The translations under genes were made by a program, and so were the position numbers. Source: Sphingopyxis sp. (lineage in GTDB: Bacteria > Pseudomonadota > Alphaproteobacteria > Sphingomonadales > Sphingomonadaceae). Taken from it: a stretch of DNA of 64,000 nucleotides. Numbering within the stretch: position 1 is the stretch's first letter; each line of letters starts with the position of its first letter. The notes below the pieces were generated by a model, which saw nothing but the letters and a program-made list of their open reading frames with translations, had not been told where the DNA came from and did not search any database. Positions 35,245 through 42,632 of the stretch are shown here, in pieces. The DNA is taken from contig NZ_JADIZJ010000006.1 of NCBI RefSeq assembly GCF_016704835.1, positions 62,001 through 126,000 of the forward strand. The letters run 5' to 3'.

Positions 35245-35274
35245 CGCCGCGAGTGGAAACACTGGCGGCGTTTT
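35245..35274 (+). terminator. Rho-independent terminator after PEP-CTERM gene 3
   Basis: CGCCGC (35245-35250) pairs with GCGGCG (35265-35270), followed directly by TTTT and GCTGTT. It is the third copy of the same terminator design. The remaining 250 nt to the right attachment site show no gene. Confidence 0.7.
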
Positions 35275-35530
35275 GCTGTTGCCGAGAACGGCAGCTATCC
35301 ACCCCATTTCGGCGATTACGGTGACCGTTCGGTTGGTTGGACGCGGAAATTGCGATCTGGGCGGACGGTGGGCGCGATTTTTGAACCGACTTTACCAAGG
35401 CGTGACCACATCGAAACGAGCAATTCGGAAGTCAGGACAGGGTGGGTAGTCGCTGGGTTCTACCGGCCGGACCACAATAGTAGAGCGACTGCCTTGAATT
35501 TGCTCGGAATCTCGAAATGACTATCTCATC

Positions 35531-35540
35531 TGGTGCATAT
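35531..35540. repeat. Right attachment-site core of the integrative element
   Basis: Second copy of TGGTGCATAT, in the same codon phase as the copy at 28912-28921. Host-type, GC-rich coding sequence resumes immediately after it. Confidence 0.7.
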
Positions 35541-35817
35541 CAGCCCATGGGAGGCGACGCTGGGGCTGTTTGCGGGCGCGGCGCGGTCGCTGGCGCCCGG
35601 CACGCCTTTGATCCTATATGGCCCCTATTTCGAACCCGACGTGCCGACGGCGGATAGCAATCTGGCGTTCGATGCCAGCCTGCGGATGCGTGATCCCAAG
35701 TGGGGGCTACGCGACGTCGATGACGTCAAGGCGGCCGCTGCAGCGGTCGGGCTGCCCTTTGCCGCACGCCGCGCGATGCCCGCGAACAATCTGATGCTGT
35801 GCTTTCGCCGCACCTGA
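35531..35817 (+). pseudogene. Displaced 3' half of the host DUF938 methyltransferase gene
   Basis: Ninety-odd codons equal to the C-terminal half of DUF938 proteins: VHISPWEATLGLFAG, PLILYGPYFEPDVPTADS, AMPANNLMLCFRRT. It has no start of its own and high-GC codon use like the chromosome. Joined in frame to 28560-28921 it gives a 212-residue protein. Its protein sequence differs clearly from the donor version at 28922-29196, so the two ends come from different lineages. Confidence 0.85.
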
Positions 35818-35918
35818 TGCCGGTAGCAGGGTAGGTGATCGCCGCTTTACCTGCCGCGCGCAGCCGCTAGCCTTTCCCCAATTGCACGCAAAAGATGCGA
35901 TTCGAGGAGAGATATTTC

Positions 35919-37478
35919 ATGCCCCGCGACGTTTCGGAGCTTTTCACATTCGACGAATTCCTGACCCATTGGGCCAGCGAGCGCGCCGACCGCGTAGCAC
36001 TGCGCGAGGAAGATCGCGTTTATACCTATGCCGAACTCGACGAAGCGACCGCGAAGGTCGCCTCGGCGCTGTTCGCAGCGGGGCTGCAAAAGGGCGACCG
36101 GATCGCTTGGATCGGCAAGAACAGCGACCTTTATTTCATCCTCTTCTACGGCGCCGCGCGCGCCGGGATCGTGATGGCGCCGATCGGGTGGCGGTTGTCG
36201 CCGACCGAATGGGCGTTCATCGTGAACGATACGCAGGCAAAGATGGTGTTCGCCGGACCGGGGTTCGACACGCTCGCCGATCAGCTTGCCGGCAAGCTCG
36301 ACCATGCGCCCGCCATTGTCAGCTCAGCCGAGGCGCGGGCGATGATGGATGGGGCGGCGCGGACGGCCTTCGCGCCATCGGGCATCGATGATGCAGTGCT
36401 CCAGCTCTATACATCGGGCACGACCGGCAATCCCAAGGGCGCGGTGCTGTCGAACCGCAACCTGTTCGCGCTGCGCAAACATTCCAGCGACCTCGACATG
36501 CCCTATACCAAATGGGACGACGACGAGGCGGTGCTGGTCGCGATGCCGTGCGCGCATATCGGCGGCACCGGGCTGGGCATCATGGCGCTCGCTGCCGGGC
36601 TGCCCGGCGTCATTCTCGCCGAATTCAATCCCGACGGGGTGTTCGACGCGGTCGAGCAGCATGGCGTGACGCGCTTTTTCATGGTTCCCGCGGCGCTGCA
36701 ATTCCTGCTCATGCACCCGCGCTGCGCCAGCGTCGATTACAGCCGCCTCAAATATATCCTCTATGGCGCCGCGCCGATCCCGCTCGAATTGCTGCGCCAG
36801 TGCATCCAGATGTTCGGGGCGCAGTTCATTCAAGCCTATGGGATGACCGAAACCACCGGCACTATCTCGATGCTGCCGCCGGAAGACCATGATCCGGCGG
36901 GCAATGCGCGGATGCGCTCGGCGGGCAAGCCGCTGCCGGGGGTCGAGATCAAGATCCTTGGCCCCGATGGCGAGGAGATGCCGGTCGGCGATGTCGGTGA
37001 GGTGGTGACTCGGTCGTCGAACAACATGCAGGGTTACTGGAACTTGCCGGAGGCGACCGCCAAGACGGTCAGCGCCGACGGCTGGATCCGCACCGGCGAC
37101 GCTGGCTACCTCGACGAAGACGGCTATCTGTTCATCCATGACCGGATGAAGGACATGATCATATCGGGCGGCGAAAATATCTATCCCGCCGAAGTCGAAA
37201 GCGCGATCTTCGGCCACCCCGCGGTGCAGGAGGTCGCGGTGTTCGGAATCCCCGACGACAAATGGGGTGAGAGCGTGAAAGCCGTTTGCGTCGCCAAGCC
37301 TGGCATGACGGTCGAAGAAGCCGACATCATCGCCTGGGCGCGCGACCGCATCGCGCCCTTCAAATGCCCGCGCAGCGTCGATGTCATCGACGCGCTGCCG
37401 AGGAACGCGAGCGGGAAAATTCTGCGCAAGGATTTGCGGGCGCCGTATTGGGCGGGGTATGCGCGGATGGTAAATTGA
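35919..37478 (+). CDS. Acyl-CoA synthetase (AMP-forming, class I adenylate-forming)
   Basis: Activates a carboxylic acid, probably a fatty acid, to its CoA thioester through an acyl-adenylate. The 519-residue product has the P-loop-like motif LYTSGTTGNPKGA (about residue 163), QAYGMTETTGT, WIRTGDAGYLDEDGYLF, the hinge DRMKDMIISGGENIYP and the catalytic-lysine motif NASGKILRKDL. ATG 35919 was chosen for its GAGGAGA ribosome-binding site; an in-frame ATG at 35895 lies upstream of that site. The specific substrate cannot be deduced. It stands alone, downstream of the disrupted methyltransferase gene. Confidence 0.88.
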   Translation: MPRDVSELFTFDEFLTHWASERADRVALREEDRVYTYAELDEATAKVASALFAAGLQKGDRIAWIGKNSDLYFILFYGAARAGIVMAPIGWRLSPTEWAFIVNDTQAKMVFAGPGFDTLADQLAGKLDHAPAIVSSAEARAMMDGAARTAFAPSGIDDAVLQLYTSGTTGNPKGAVLSNRNLFALRKHSSDLDMPYTKWDDDEAVLVAMPCAHIGGTGLGIMALAAGLPGVILAEFNPDGVFDAVEQHGVTRFFMVPAALQFLLMHPRCASVDYSRLKYILYGAAPIPLELLRQCIQMFGAQFIQAYGMTETTGTISMLPPEDHDPAGNARMRSAGKPLPGVEIKILGPDGEEMPVGDVGEVVTRSSNNMQGYWNLPEATAKTVSADGWIRTGDAGYLDEDGYLFIHDRMKDMIISGGENIYPAEVESAIFGHPAVQEVAVFGIPDDKWGESVKAVCVAKPGMTVEEADIIAWARDRIAPFKCPRSVDVIDALPRNASGKILRKDLRAPYWAGYARMVN

Positions 37479-37638
37479 TGGTCTGCTAGCGGCCCGAACG
37501 CCAGCCGTCGCCCCCGCGAAGGTGAGGCTCGCTGTCGATTTGTGCAGCGACGCACGAATAGGCCGCTTGCGGCCCCTGCCTTCGCTGGAGCGAAGATTGA
37601 GGCAATTGTCCGCCCCCACTCTCAAGCCGCCTCAGCCG

Positions 37639-38256
37639 CTAAACCTTCTGCCGCTCGCGAGCCCGCACAAAACCCTGGCGCGCCAAGCACCGTGCCAGCC
37701 ACGCCTTGGTTGCCTCGCCGAGCACATCGTCGGCCCCTAGCGTCGTCGCGAGAAACGCAGCATATCCGATCCCAATATCCGCAATCGTGAACCGCTCCGC
37801 GACCAGCCACTCGCGCCCGTCGCCCAGCGCTGCCTCGATGCTCTTGGCACGGCCGCCGAAGAAGGCCTTGTAATCGTCGACCGCCTGCGTCAGCCGCCGT
37901 TCGGGGGCCTCGACCCGCGTGTAACGGATCATGATTGCAAGCGGGAAGGTCAGCGTCGCGTCGCTGCGGTGCAGCCAGTTGCGATAATCCCAAAAATCGA
38001 CCTCGTCGCGGCGCACCTCGAGCGGCGTGCCTTCGGCGATGCGTTCGCAGATCGCGGCGGACTCGGTCATCAGCCGCCCGTCTTCGATCCAACCGGGGAT
38101 CGTCATCAGCGGGTTCACCGCGCGATAATCGGGCTCGAAGGCGCGCGGCGGGAATTTCAGGACGCGCAGGTCGACATCAATCCCGGTCTCCTCGACCGCC
38201 CACAGACAGCGCAGCGAACGGGCGTCGGGGCAGTGGTACAAAATCGGACGCGTCAT
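37639..38256 (-). CDS. Glutathione S-transferase family protein
   Basis: A 205-residue protein with an N-terminal thioredoxin-like domain (YHCPDARSLRCLWAVEETG, with a Ser/Cys region where GSTs bind the glutathione thiol), the cis-Pro region MTIPGWIEDGR, the glutathione gamma-Glu motif MTESAAICERIAE and an all-helical C-terminal domain containing FTIADIGIGYAAF, the N-capping box of GSTs. The substrate is unknown. It is coupled to the upstream EamA transporter gene by an ATGA overlap. Confidence 0.82.
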   Translation of the reverse strand: MTRPILYHCPDARSLRCLWAVEETGIDVDLRVLKFPPRAFEPDYRAVNPLMTIPGWIEDGRLMTESAAICERIAEGTPLEVRRDEVDFWDYRNWLHRSDATLTFPLAIMIRYTRVEAPERRLTQAVDDYKAFFGGRAKSIEAALGDGREWLVAERFTIADIGIGYAAFLATTLGADDVLGEATKAWLARCLARQGFVRARERQKV

Positions 38257-39191
38257 GCGGCAACCTCCTTCGGTCGGTTGATATGGCGGCGATGCTCGCG
38301 CCAGGCGATGAACAGCCCCGACGCAACGATCAGCGGCGCGCCGACCCATGTCGTGTCGGCGGGCAGGGTGCCAAAGAACCACCAGCCCGCTGCAATTGCC
38401 CAAAGCAGGCTGGAATAATCCATCGGGATCACAACCGCGACGGGGGCGAGGCGCAGCGCGCCGGTCAGCGACAGTTGCGCAACGGCGCCAAGGAAACCCA
38501 AGGCGACGAGCAGCAGCCACTCGTGGCCGTTATGCGGCGTGATGACAAAGGGCAGGGCGATGCCCAGCGGAACTATCGACAGCAGGCTGAACCAGAACAC
38601 GATCGTCGCGGCATGCTCGGTGCGGCCAAGATCGCGCACCGCAATCGTGATCAGCGCGGTCATGATCGCACCCGCCAGCGCGACGAGGGTGCCGACGCCA
38701 TGTGCGCCGTCGAATCCGCCCGCAAAGCTCGCGAATGGATCGAGCACCACAAGCACGCCGACAAAACCGATGATCACCGCGCTCCAACGCTGCCAACCCG
38801 TCGCTTCGCCAAGCAGCAGCGCGGCGAAGATTACCGCAAAGATCGGCACTGACAGGCTGATCGTCGTCGCCTCGGCCATCGGTAGCAGGATCATCGCGCC
38901 GAAATTGCACGCCATTCCGGTCAGTCCCATCAGCATCCGCCGCGCGTGCGCGCTGATGCGGTTCGTCCTGAGCGATGCAAAACCCCCGGTCGCCTTTAAC
39001 CACAGCAGCAGGAAGGGCAGCACCAGCGCCTGCCGCCAGAACAGGCTCTCGACAATATGGATGCCCGCGCGATCGACATATTTGACCACCACGAACATCA
39101 GCGACAGGCTGGCCATCGCCAGCAGCCGCAGCGCGATACCGCCGAGGATGTTTTGCGGTGCGGCGGTGGAAGGGGCGATGGCAGATGTCAT
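38253..39191 (-). CDS. EamA/DMT-family membrane transporter
   Basis: A 312-residue protein with about ten hydrophobic helices in two EamA repeats. The first repeat begins LRLLAMASLSLMFVVVKYV; the second begins VALAGAIMTALITIAVRDL and ends with the helix before a basic tail. DMT proteins export metabolites or take up purines and amino acids; nothing here fixes the substrate. It is transcribed with the GST gene (four-base overlap), which may point to export of a conjugate or toxic compound. ATG 39191 is the likely start. Confidence 0.85.
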   Translation of the reverse strand: MTSAIAPSTAAPQNILGGIALRLLAMASLSLMFVVVKYVDRAGIHIVESLFWRQALVLPFLLLWLKATGGFASLRTNRISAHARRMLMGLTGMACNFGAMILLPMAEATTISLSVPIFAVIFAALLLGEATGWQRWSAVIIGFVGVLVVLDPFASFAGGFDGAHGVGTLVALAGAIMTALITIAVRDLGRTEHAATIVFWFSLLSIVPLGIALPFVITPHNGHEWLLLVALGFLGAVAQLSLTGALRLAPVAVVIPMDYSSLLWAIAAGWWFFGTLPADTTWVGAPLIVASGLFIAWREHRRHINRPKEVAA

Positions 39192-39283
39192 GCGAATTTG
39201 CGCATATCAGGCGGCTGCGCGCGCGCAAGCCGTGATCCCCCTTGCCCCATCCTTGCAATCCGGCTAGTGGCGCACTCCGGCCT

Positions 39284-39359
39284 AGGGGTATAGCTCAGTT
39301 GGTAGAGCATCGGTCTCCAAAACCGAGGGTCGTAGGTTCGAGTCCTACTGCCCCTGCCA
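39284..39359 (+). tRNA. tRNA-Trp (anticodon CCA)
   Basis: A 76-nt cloverleaf including the encoded 3' CCA. The acceptor stem is AGGGGTA/TGCCCCT with a G discriminator. The D arm is GCTCAGTTGGTAGAGC, the anticodon arm is TCGGTCTCCAAAACCGA with CCA at the centre of the loop, and the T arm is GTAGGTTCGAGTCCTAC. The position of the CCA anticodon identifies tryptophan. The usual partner genes secE and nusG are not next to it here. Confidence 0.96.
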
Positions 39360-39589
39360 GAAACCATTGAAATCGATGAATAGATATTCACCCCTTGCGG
39401 GGCGGAAAGCATCGATTCTGTCGTTGGCCCGTTTTCGACACACCCGTTGTTTGAAATGCTGAGATCACCATATCGAGTCCTGTTGCCCCAGCCGGGTCGT
39501 AAAATCACCAAGAGGCCACGTCCTCCCTGCGTCATGCGCGGGATTGCAAGTCCGGGATGGCCCGGCGGCCCGATGCAAAGGAGGCTGTC

Positions 39590-39910
39590 ATGGCCTGGAT
39601 ATATCTCGCAATTGCTGGCGCTCTCGAAATCGTCCGGGCGTTTTCGATGAAACAATCGGATGGCTTCACCCGGCTTGGCCCATCGCTGGTGACCCTCGTG
39701 GCGGCATTTGCCAGTTTCGCGTTGCTGGCGCTTTCGATGAAATCGCTGCCGTTGGGTACCGCCTATACAATCTGGACCGGGATCGGCGCCGTCGGTGCGT
39801 TCGTCGTCGGCATCGCCGTGTTGGGCGAACAGGCGAGCGCGATGCGGATATTCGCTGCGGTGCTGATCGTCAGCGGGCTGGTATTGATGAAATTGTCGTC
39901 ACCGGCCTGA
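39590..39910 (+). CDS. SMR-family exporter, Gdx (guanidinium)-like, with Trp16 replaced by Arg
   Basis: A 106-residue, four-helix small multidrug resistance protein, which works as an antiparallel dimer. It matches the Gdx/SugE branch in length and in key residues: Gly10, Glu13, Ser42, Tyr59, Trp62 (GTAYTIWTGIGAVGA) and Lys101. The family's Trp16 (LEVVWA in E. coli) is Arg here (LEIVRA). ATG 39590 follows AAAGGAGG. No guanidine riboswitch was recognised upstream. The 3' end overlaps btuD on the opposite strand by 12 nt. Guanidinium export is inferred from the subfamily, and the Arg16 change may alter specificity. Confidence 0.83.
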   Translation: MAWIYLAIAGALEIVRAFSMKQSDGFTRLGPSLVTLVAAFASFALLALSMKSLPLGTAYTIWTGIGAVGAFVVGIAVLGEQASAMRIFAAVLIVSGLVLMKLSSPA

Positions 39911-40675
39911 GCGGCCCACGGTTGTGATTGTCGGCCAAGCGCCGCCGGTATCGACGCGCGCGTCGATACCGTAGACGGCGCACAGCCGCTCGGTGGTCAG
40001 CACCTCGGCGGGCGTACCGCAGGCGACGACTCGCCCATCGTCGATCAGTAGCAGCCGGTCGCAATAGCGCGCGGCGAGGGTCAGATCGTGGAGGACTGCG
40101 ATGACCAGCGCGCCGTCGGCCGCTTCGGCACGGAGCAGGTCCATGACGTCAATCTGGTGGCCGGGGTCGAGGCTGGCGAGGGGTTCGTCGACAATGAGGG
40201 CTGGCGCCTCGACGGCCAGGGCGCGGGCGAACAGCGCGCGGGCGCGCTCGCCTCCTGACAATTCGGTCGCGATCCGATCGCGCAGATGGAGCACATCGGC
40301 ACGTTGCATCGCACGTTCGATTGCTGCGGTATCGGCGTTGCTGATCCGCGACATCGGCGCGAGGTGCGGCAGGCGGCCCAGCCCGACCAACCGTTCTACG
40401 GTGAGCGGCCAGTGCAGCAGCTGACCCTGCGGTACATAGGCGATCCGCCGGGCCAGATCGGCGCGCAGCATCGCGGCGACATCGATGCCATCGATGCGAA
40501 TTTGCCCTGTCACGGGGACGAGCGCGAGCATCGCGCGGGCGAGCGTCGATTTTCCCGCGCCGTTGGGACCAACGATGGCCGTCAGCGTGCCGGGGCCGAA
40601 TTCGGCGGACACGTCGCGGACGACGGCGCGGCGGCCGAGAGTCACGCCGACCTGGTCGAGGACTATGCTTACCAT
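39899..40675 (-). CDS. btuD: Cobalamin/iron-siderophore ABC transporter ATPase (BtuD-like)
   Basis: A 258-residue ATPase with Walker A (GPNGAGKST), Q loop (YVPQGQ), signature (ELSGGERARALFARAL), Walker B (ALIVDEPLASLDP) and the H loop (VLHDLTLAARYCD). It belongs to the FecE/BtuD group. Its place as last gene of an operon led by a cobalamin riboswitch indicates B12 uptake across the inner membrane. It overlaps btuC by 7 nt. A related heme or siderophore ATPase would look the same by motif, so the symbol depends on context. Confidence 0.85.
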   Translation of the reverse strand: MVSIVLDQVGVTLGRRAVVRDVSAEFGPGTLTAIVGPNGAGKSTLARAMLALVPVTGQIRIDGIDVAAMLRADLARRIAYVPQGQLLHWPLTVERLVGLGRLPHLAPMSRISNADTAAIERAMQRADVLHLRDRIATELSGGERARALFARALAVEAPALIVDEPLASLDPGHQIDVMDLLRAEAADGALVIAVLHDLTLAARYCDRLLLIDDGRVVACGTPAEVLTTERLCAVYGIDARVDTGGAWPTITTVGRSGR

Positions 40676-41667
40676 AGGCGCCGCTCCCGCATCAGGTGAA
40701 GCAGGAAGACCGGCACGCCCAAGAAGGCGGTGACGACGCCCAATTTCAACTCGCTCGTCGTTGGGATGATCCGCACCCCCAGGTCGGCGAGAGTCAGCAG
40801 AGCCGCTCCCCCGATCGCCGAAGGCAGCAGGATCGCCGACGGGCTACGGTCCGTGAGGGGACGGACCAGGTGCGGTACGATCAACCCGACAAAGCCGATT
40901 GCGCCCGCCACCGCCACCGCGCCGCCCACGCCGATGGCGGTGCCAAGCAGCAGGCGCAGGCGGGTGCGTTTAAGGTCGGTCCCCAGCGCCTGCGCCGCGT
41001 CTTCGCCGAGCGTCAAGGCATCGAGTGCGCGGCCGTCCCACAACAGCATCGTGCTGCCAACCGCGATGCAGGGCAGCGCGACCCACAAATGATCGAACGA
41101 TCGATTTTCGAGGCTGCCGAGTAGCCAGGTCATGATCTCCATTGCCGCAAACGGATTCGGCGACAGGTTGAGAGCCAGGCTGATTCCGGCGCCCGCCAGC
41201 GTCGCGACGGCGAGACCGGCGAGGATGAGGGTGAGCGGGCTTTCGGCGTTGCCGGACAACAGGAACAACAGTCCCAGCGATAGGAGGGCGCCGCCGATGG
41301 CGAGCAGCGGCAAAACCGCCGGATGGATCTGCGCAAGACCAAAATATAGGGCTGCCACCGCGCCGAGCGCCGCCGCGTTCGATGTCCCGAGCACCGATGG
41401 TTCGGCGAGCGGGTTGCGCAAATAGCCTTGTAGCGCGGCGCCGGCGAGGCCGAGCATGGCGCCGACGGCAAGCGCAAGCAGAGCCCGCGGTAGGCGCAGG
41501 TCGAAGAGAATGATCGACGCGATATGGTCACCGTTGCCGGTCGCGGCAGCGAAGAGCCGGCCAAGCGACAGATTGACGGCCCCTACCAATAGGGAGGCGA
41601 TCGCCGCGACGACTGCCAGCGCTGCCAAGACTCCAATCAGCAAGGGACGTGAGACGGAGCGTTTCAT
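40669..41667 (-). CDS. btuC: Cobalamin ABC transporter permease (BtuC/FecCD family)
   Basis: A 332-residue protein with about ten membrane helices. FecCD-family landmarks are LRLPRALLALAVGAMLGLAGA, LRNPLAEPSVLGTSNAAALGA (with PLAEP and LG), GFVGLIVPHLVR and the C-terminal LGVPVFLLHL. ATG 41667 overlaps the end of btuF by four bases; a longer reading upstream lies inside btuF. It forms the membrane channel with BtuD. Confidence 0.88.
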   Translation of the reverse strand: MKRSVSRPLLIGVLAALAVVAAIASLLVGAVNLSLGRLFAAATGNGDHIASIILFDLRLPRALLALAVGAMLGLAGAALQGYLRNPLAEPSVLGTSNAAALGAVAALYFGLAQIHPAVLPLLAIGGALLSLGLLFLLSGNAESPLTLILAGLAVATLAGAGISLALNLSPNPFAAMEIMTWLLGSLENRSFDHLWVALPCIAVGSTMLLWDGRALDALTLGEDAAQALGTDLKRTRLRLLLGTAIGVGGAVAVAGAIGFVGLIVPHLVRPLTDRSPSAILLPSAIGGAALLTLADLGVRIIPTTSELKLGVVTAFLGVPVFLLHLMRERRLW

Positions 41668-42527
41668 CGCGCGTCCCCGTCGTGCCGCGCGATCTGCGCG
41701 GCGATGCTGCGCGCCGCCTTGGTGTAGGCGGGGCCGCCGCAGACCGTCCAAGCCTCCGGCACCACGATCCGCGGGATGTCCGACAGGGCGGGATGGTGGA
41801 GCATTTCGCTGCCCTGATCGTCGATGATGGTGGTGGCGCGCTCGACGATCAGGAAATCGGGGCGTGCGGCGACCATTTCTTCAAGACTCAGTTGCGATAG
41901 TGGCGGTTTGCCGAGCTTGCCGGCCAGATTGACCAGCCCGACGCGCGCCATGATCTCGTCAACCAGCGTTTCGGTGCCGGTCAGATAGCCGCGCCGCTGA
42001 TAATAAGCGGCGACGCGACCGCGTCCCGGTTTCGGCATGTCGCCAAGTTCGTGCTCCATTCGGGCGATCAAAACTGTACCACGTGCGGGATGGCCGACGG
42101 CGGCAGCGGTCTGGTCGATGGTGCGATAGATTTGATCGAGCCGGTTCGCGGTTTCCAGATCGAGCCATGAATAGCGGTCCGATGGCAATGCCGTCAGCGC
42201 TGCGCTGCCGCTGGCCGGCATGCCGACGACCAGATCGGGATCGATCGCTAATATCTGTTCGGCCGAGTTGCTGAGCAGCTTCAGCCCCTGCGCCGCCGCG
42301 GCCGCGTCCGACATGCCTGGATCGACGGCGTTGCGCGTCAGTCCGGCGATCTGGTGGCCATCGGCAAGCGCAAGGACGAGCTGGTCGGTGCAGAGATTCA
42401 TCGAGACGATGCGCTGGGGCTTTTCGGCTGGCGCAGGAACACGGCTGATCACCGTCGCGGACAGGGCGCCCGCGATCGCGACCGATGCGGTCGCGGTCAT
42501 GGCCAGGAGGCGGATCGACGCAATCAA
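41664..42527 (-). CDS. btuF: Cobalamin ABC transporter substrate-binding protein (BtuF-like)
   Basis: A 287-residue class III periplasmic binding protein (PeripBP_2). A signal-like N-terminus ends around SATVISR. The domain begins QRIVSMNLCTDQLVLALA and ends PRIVVPEAWTVCGG. The start is uncertain: TTG 42527 gives the full open frame, while ATG 42500 would still leave a signal peptide. Position between btuB and btuC under a cobalamin riboswitch supports cobalamin as the ligand. Confidence 0.82.
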   Translation of the reverse strand: MIASIRLLAMTATASVAIAGALSATVISRVPAPAEKPQRIVSMNLCTDQLVLALADGHQIAGLTRNAVDPGMSDAAAAAQGLKLLSNSAEQILAIDPDLVVGMPASGSAALTALPSDRYSWLDLETANRLDQIYRTIDQTAAAVGHPARGTVLIARMEHELGDMPKPGRGRVAAYYQRRGYLTGTETLVDEIMARVGLVNLAGKLGKPPLSQLSLEEMVAARPDFLIVERATTIIDDQGSEMLHHPALSDIPRIVVPEAWTVCGGPAYTKAARSIAAQIARHDGDAR

Positions 42528-42632
42528 CTTGCCGCTGCTCGCGGCGTCAAGCGACGCTTGCTTTGCGTACCGGTCATGCTTCGTCTCCCATCCAGACGGC
42601 GCTGCCGAGCTTAACCGACAGCGCCCCCTTCA

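Larger units (their letters stand above)
28922..35540. mobile_element. 6.6-kb integrative element inserted in a DUF938 methyltransferase gene
   Basis: The segment is bounded by the 10-bp direct repeat TGGTGCATAT, has lower GC than both flanks, and carries a tyrosine integrase near its left end. Removing it rejoins 28921 to 35541 in frame and restores a 213-codon DUF938 gene. The left edge brings a diverged copy of the gene's 3' half, which recreates a full-length target gene after insertion, as many tRNA- and guaA-integrating elements do. The cargo is three PEP-CTERM genes, one broken unknown gene, an IS481-like fragment and a HExxH fragment. No conjugation or replication gene was seen, so it is a small island rather than an ICE. 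Confidence 0.8.

Noticed and set aside
39430..39589. Possible guanidine riboswitch upstream of the Gdx-like gene
   Set aside because: None of the conserved guanidine-I, -II or -III strings (for example paired ACGR-loop hairpins) was found. Only a few GC-rich inverted pairs are present.
39188..39655. 155-codon minus-strand frame covering the tRNA-Trp gene
   Set aside because: The RTRTYDPRFWRP-like string is the familiar false translation of an antisense tRNA.
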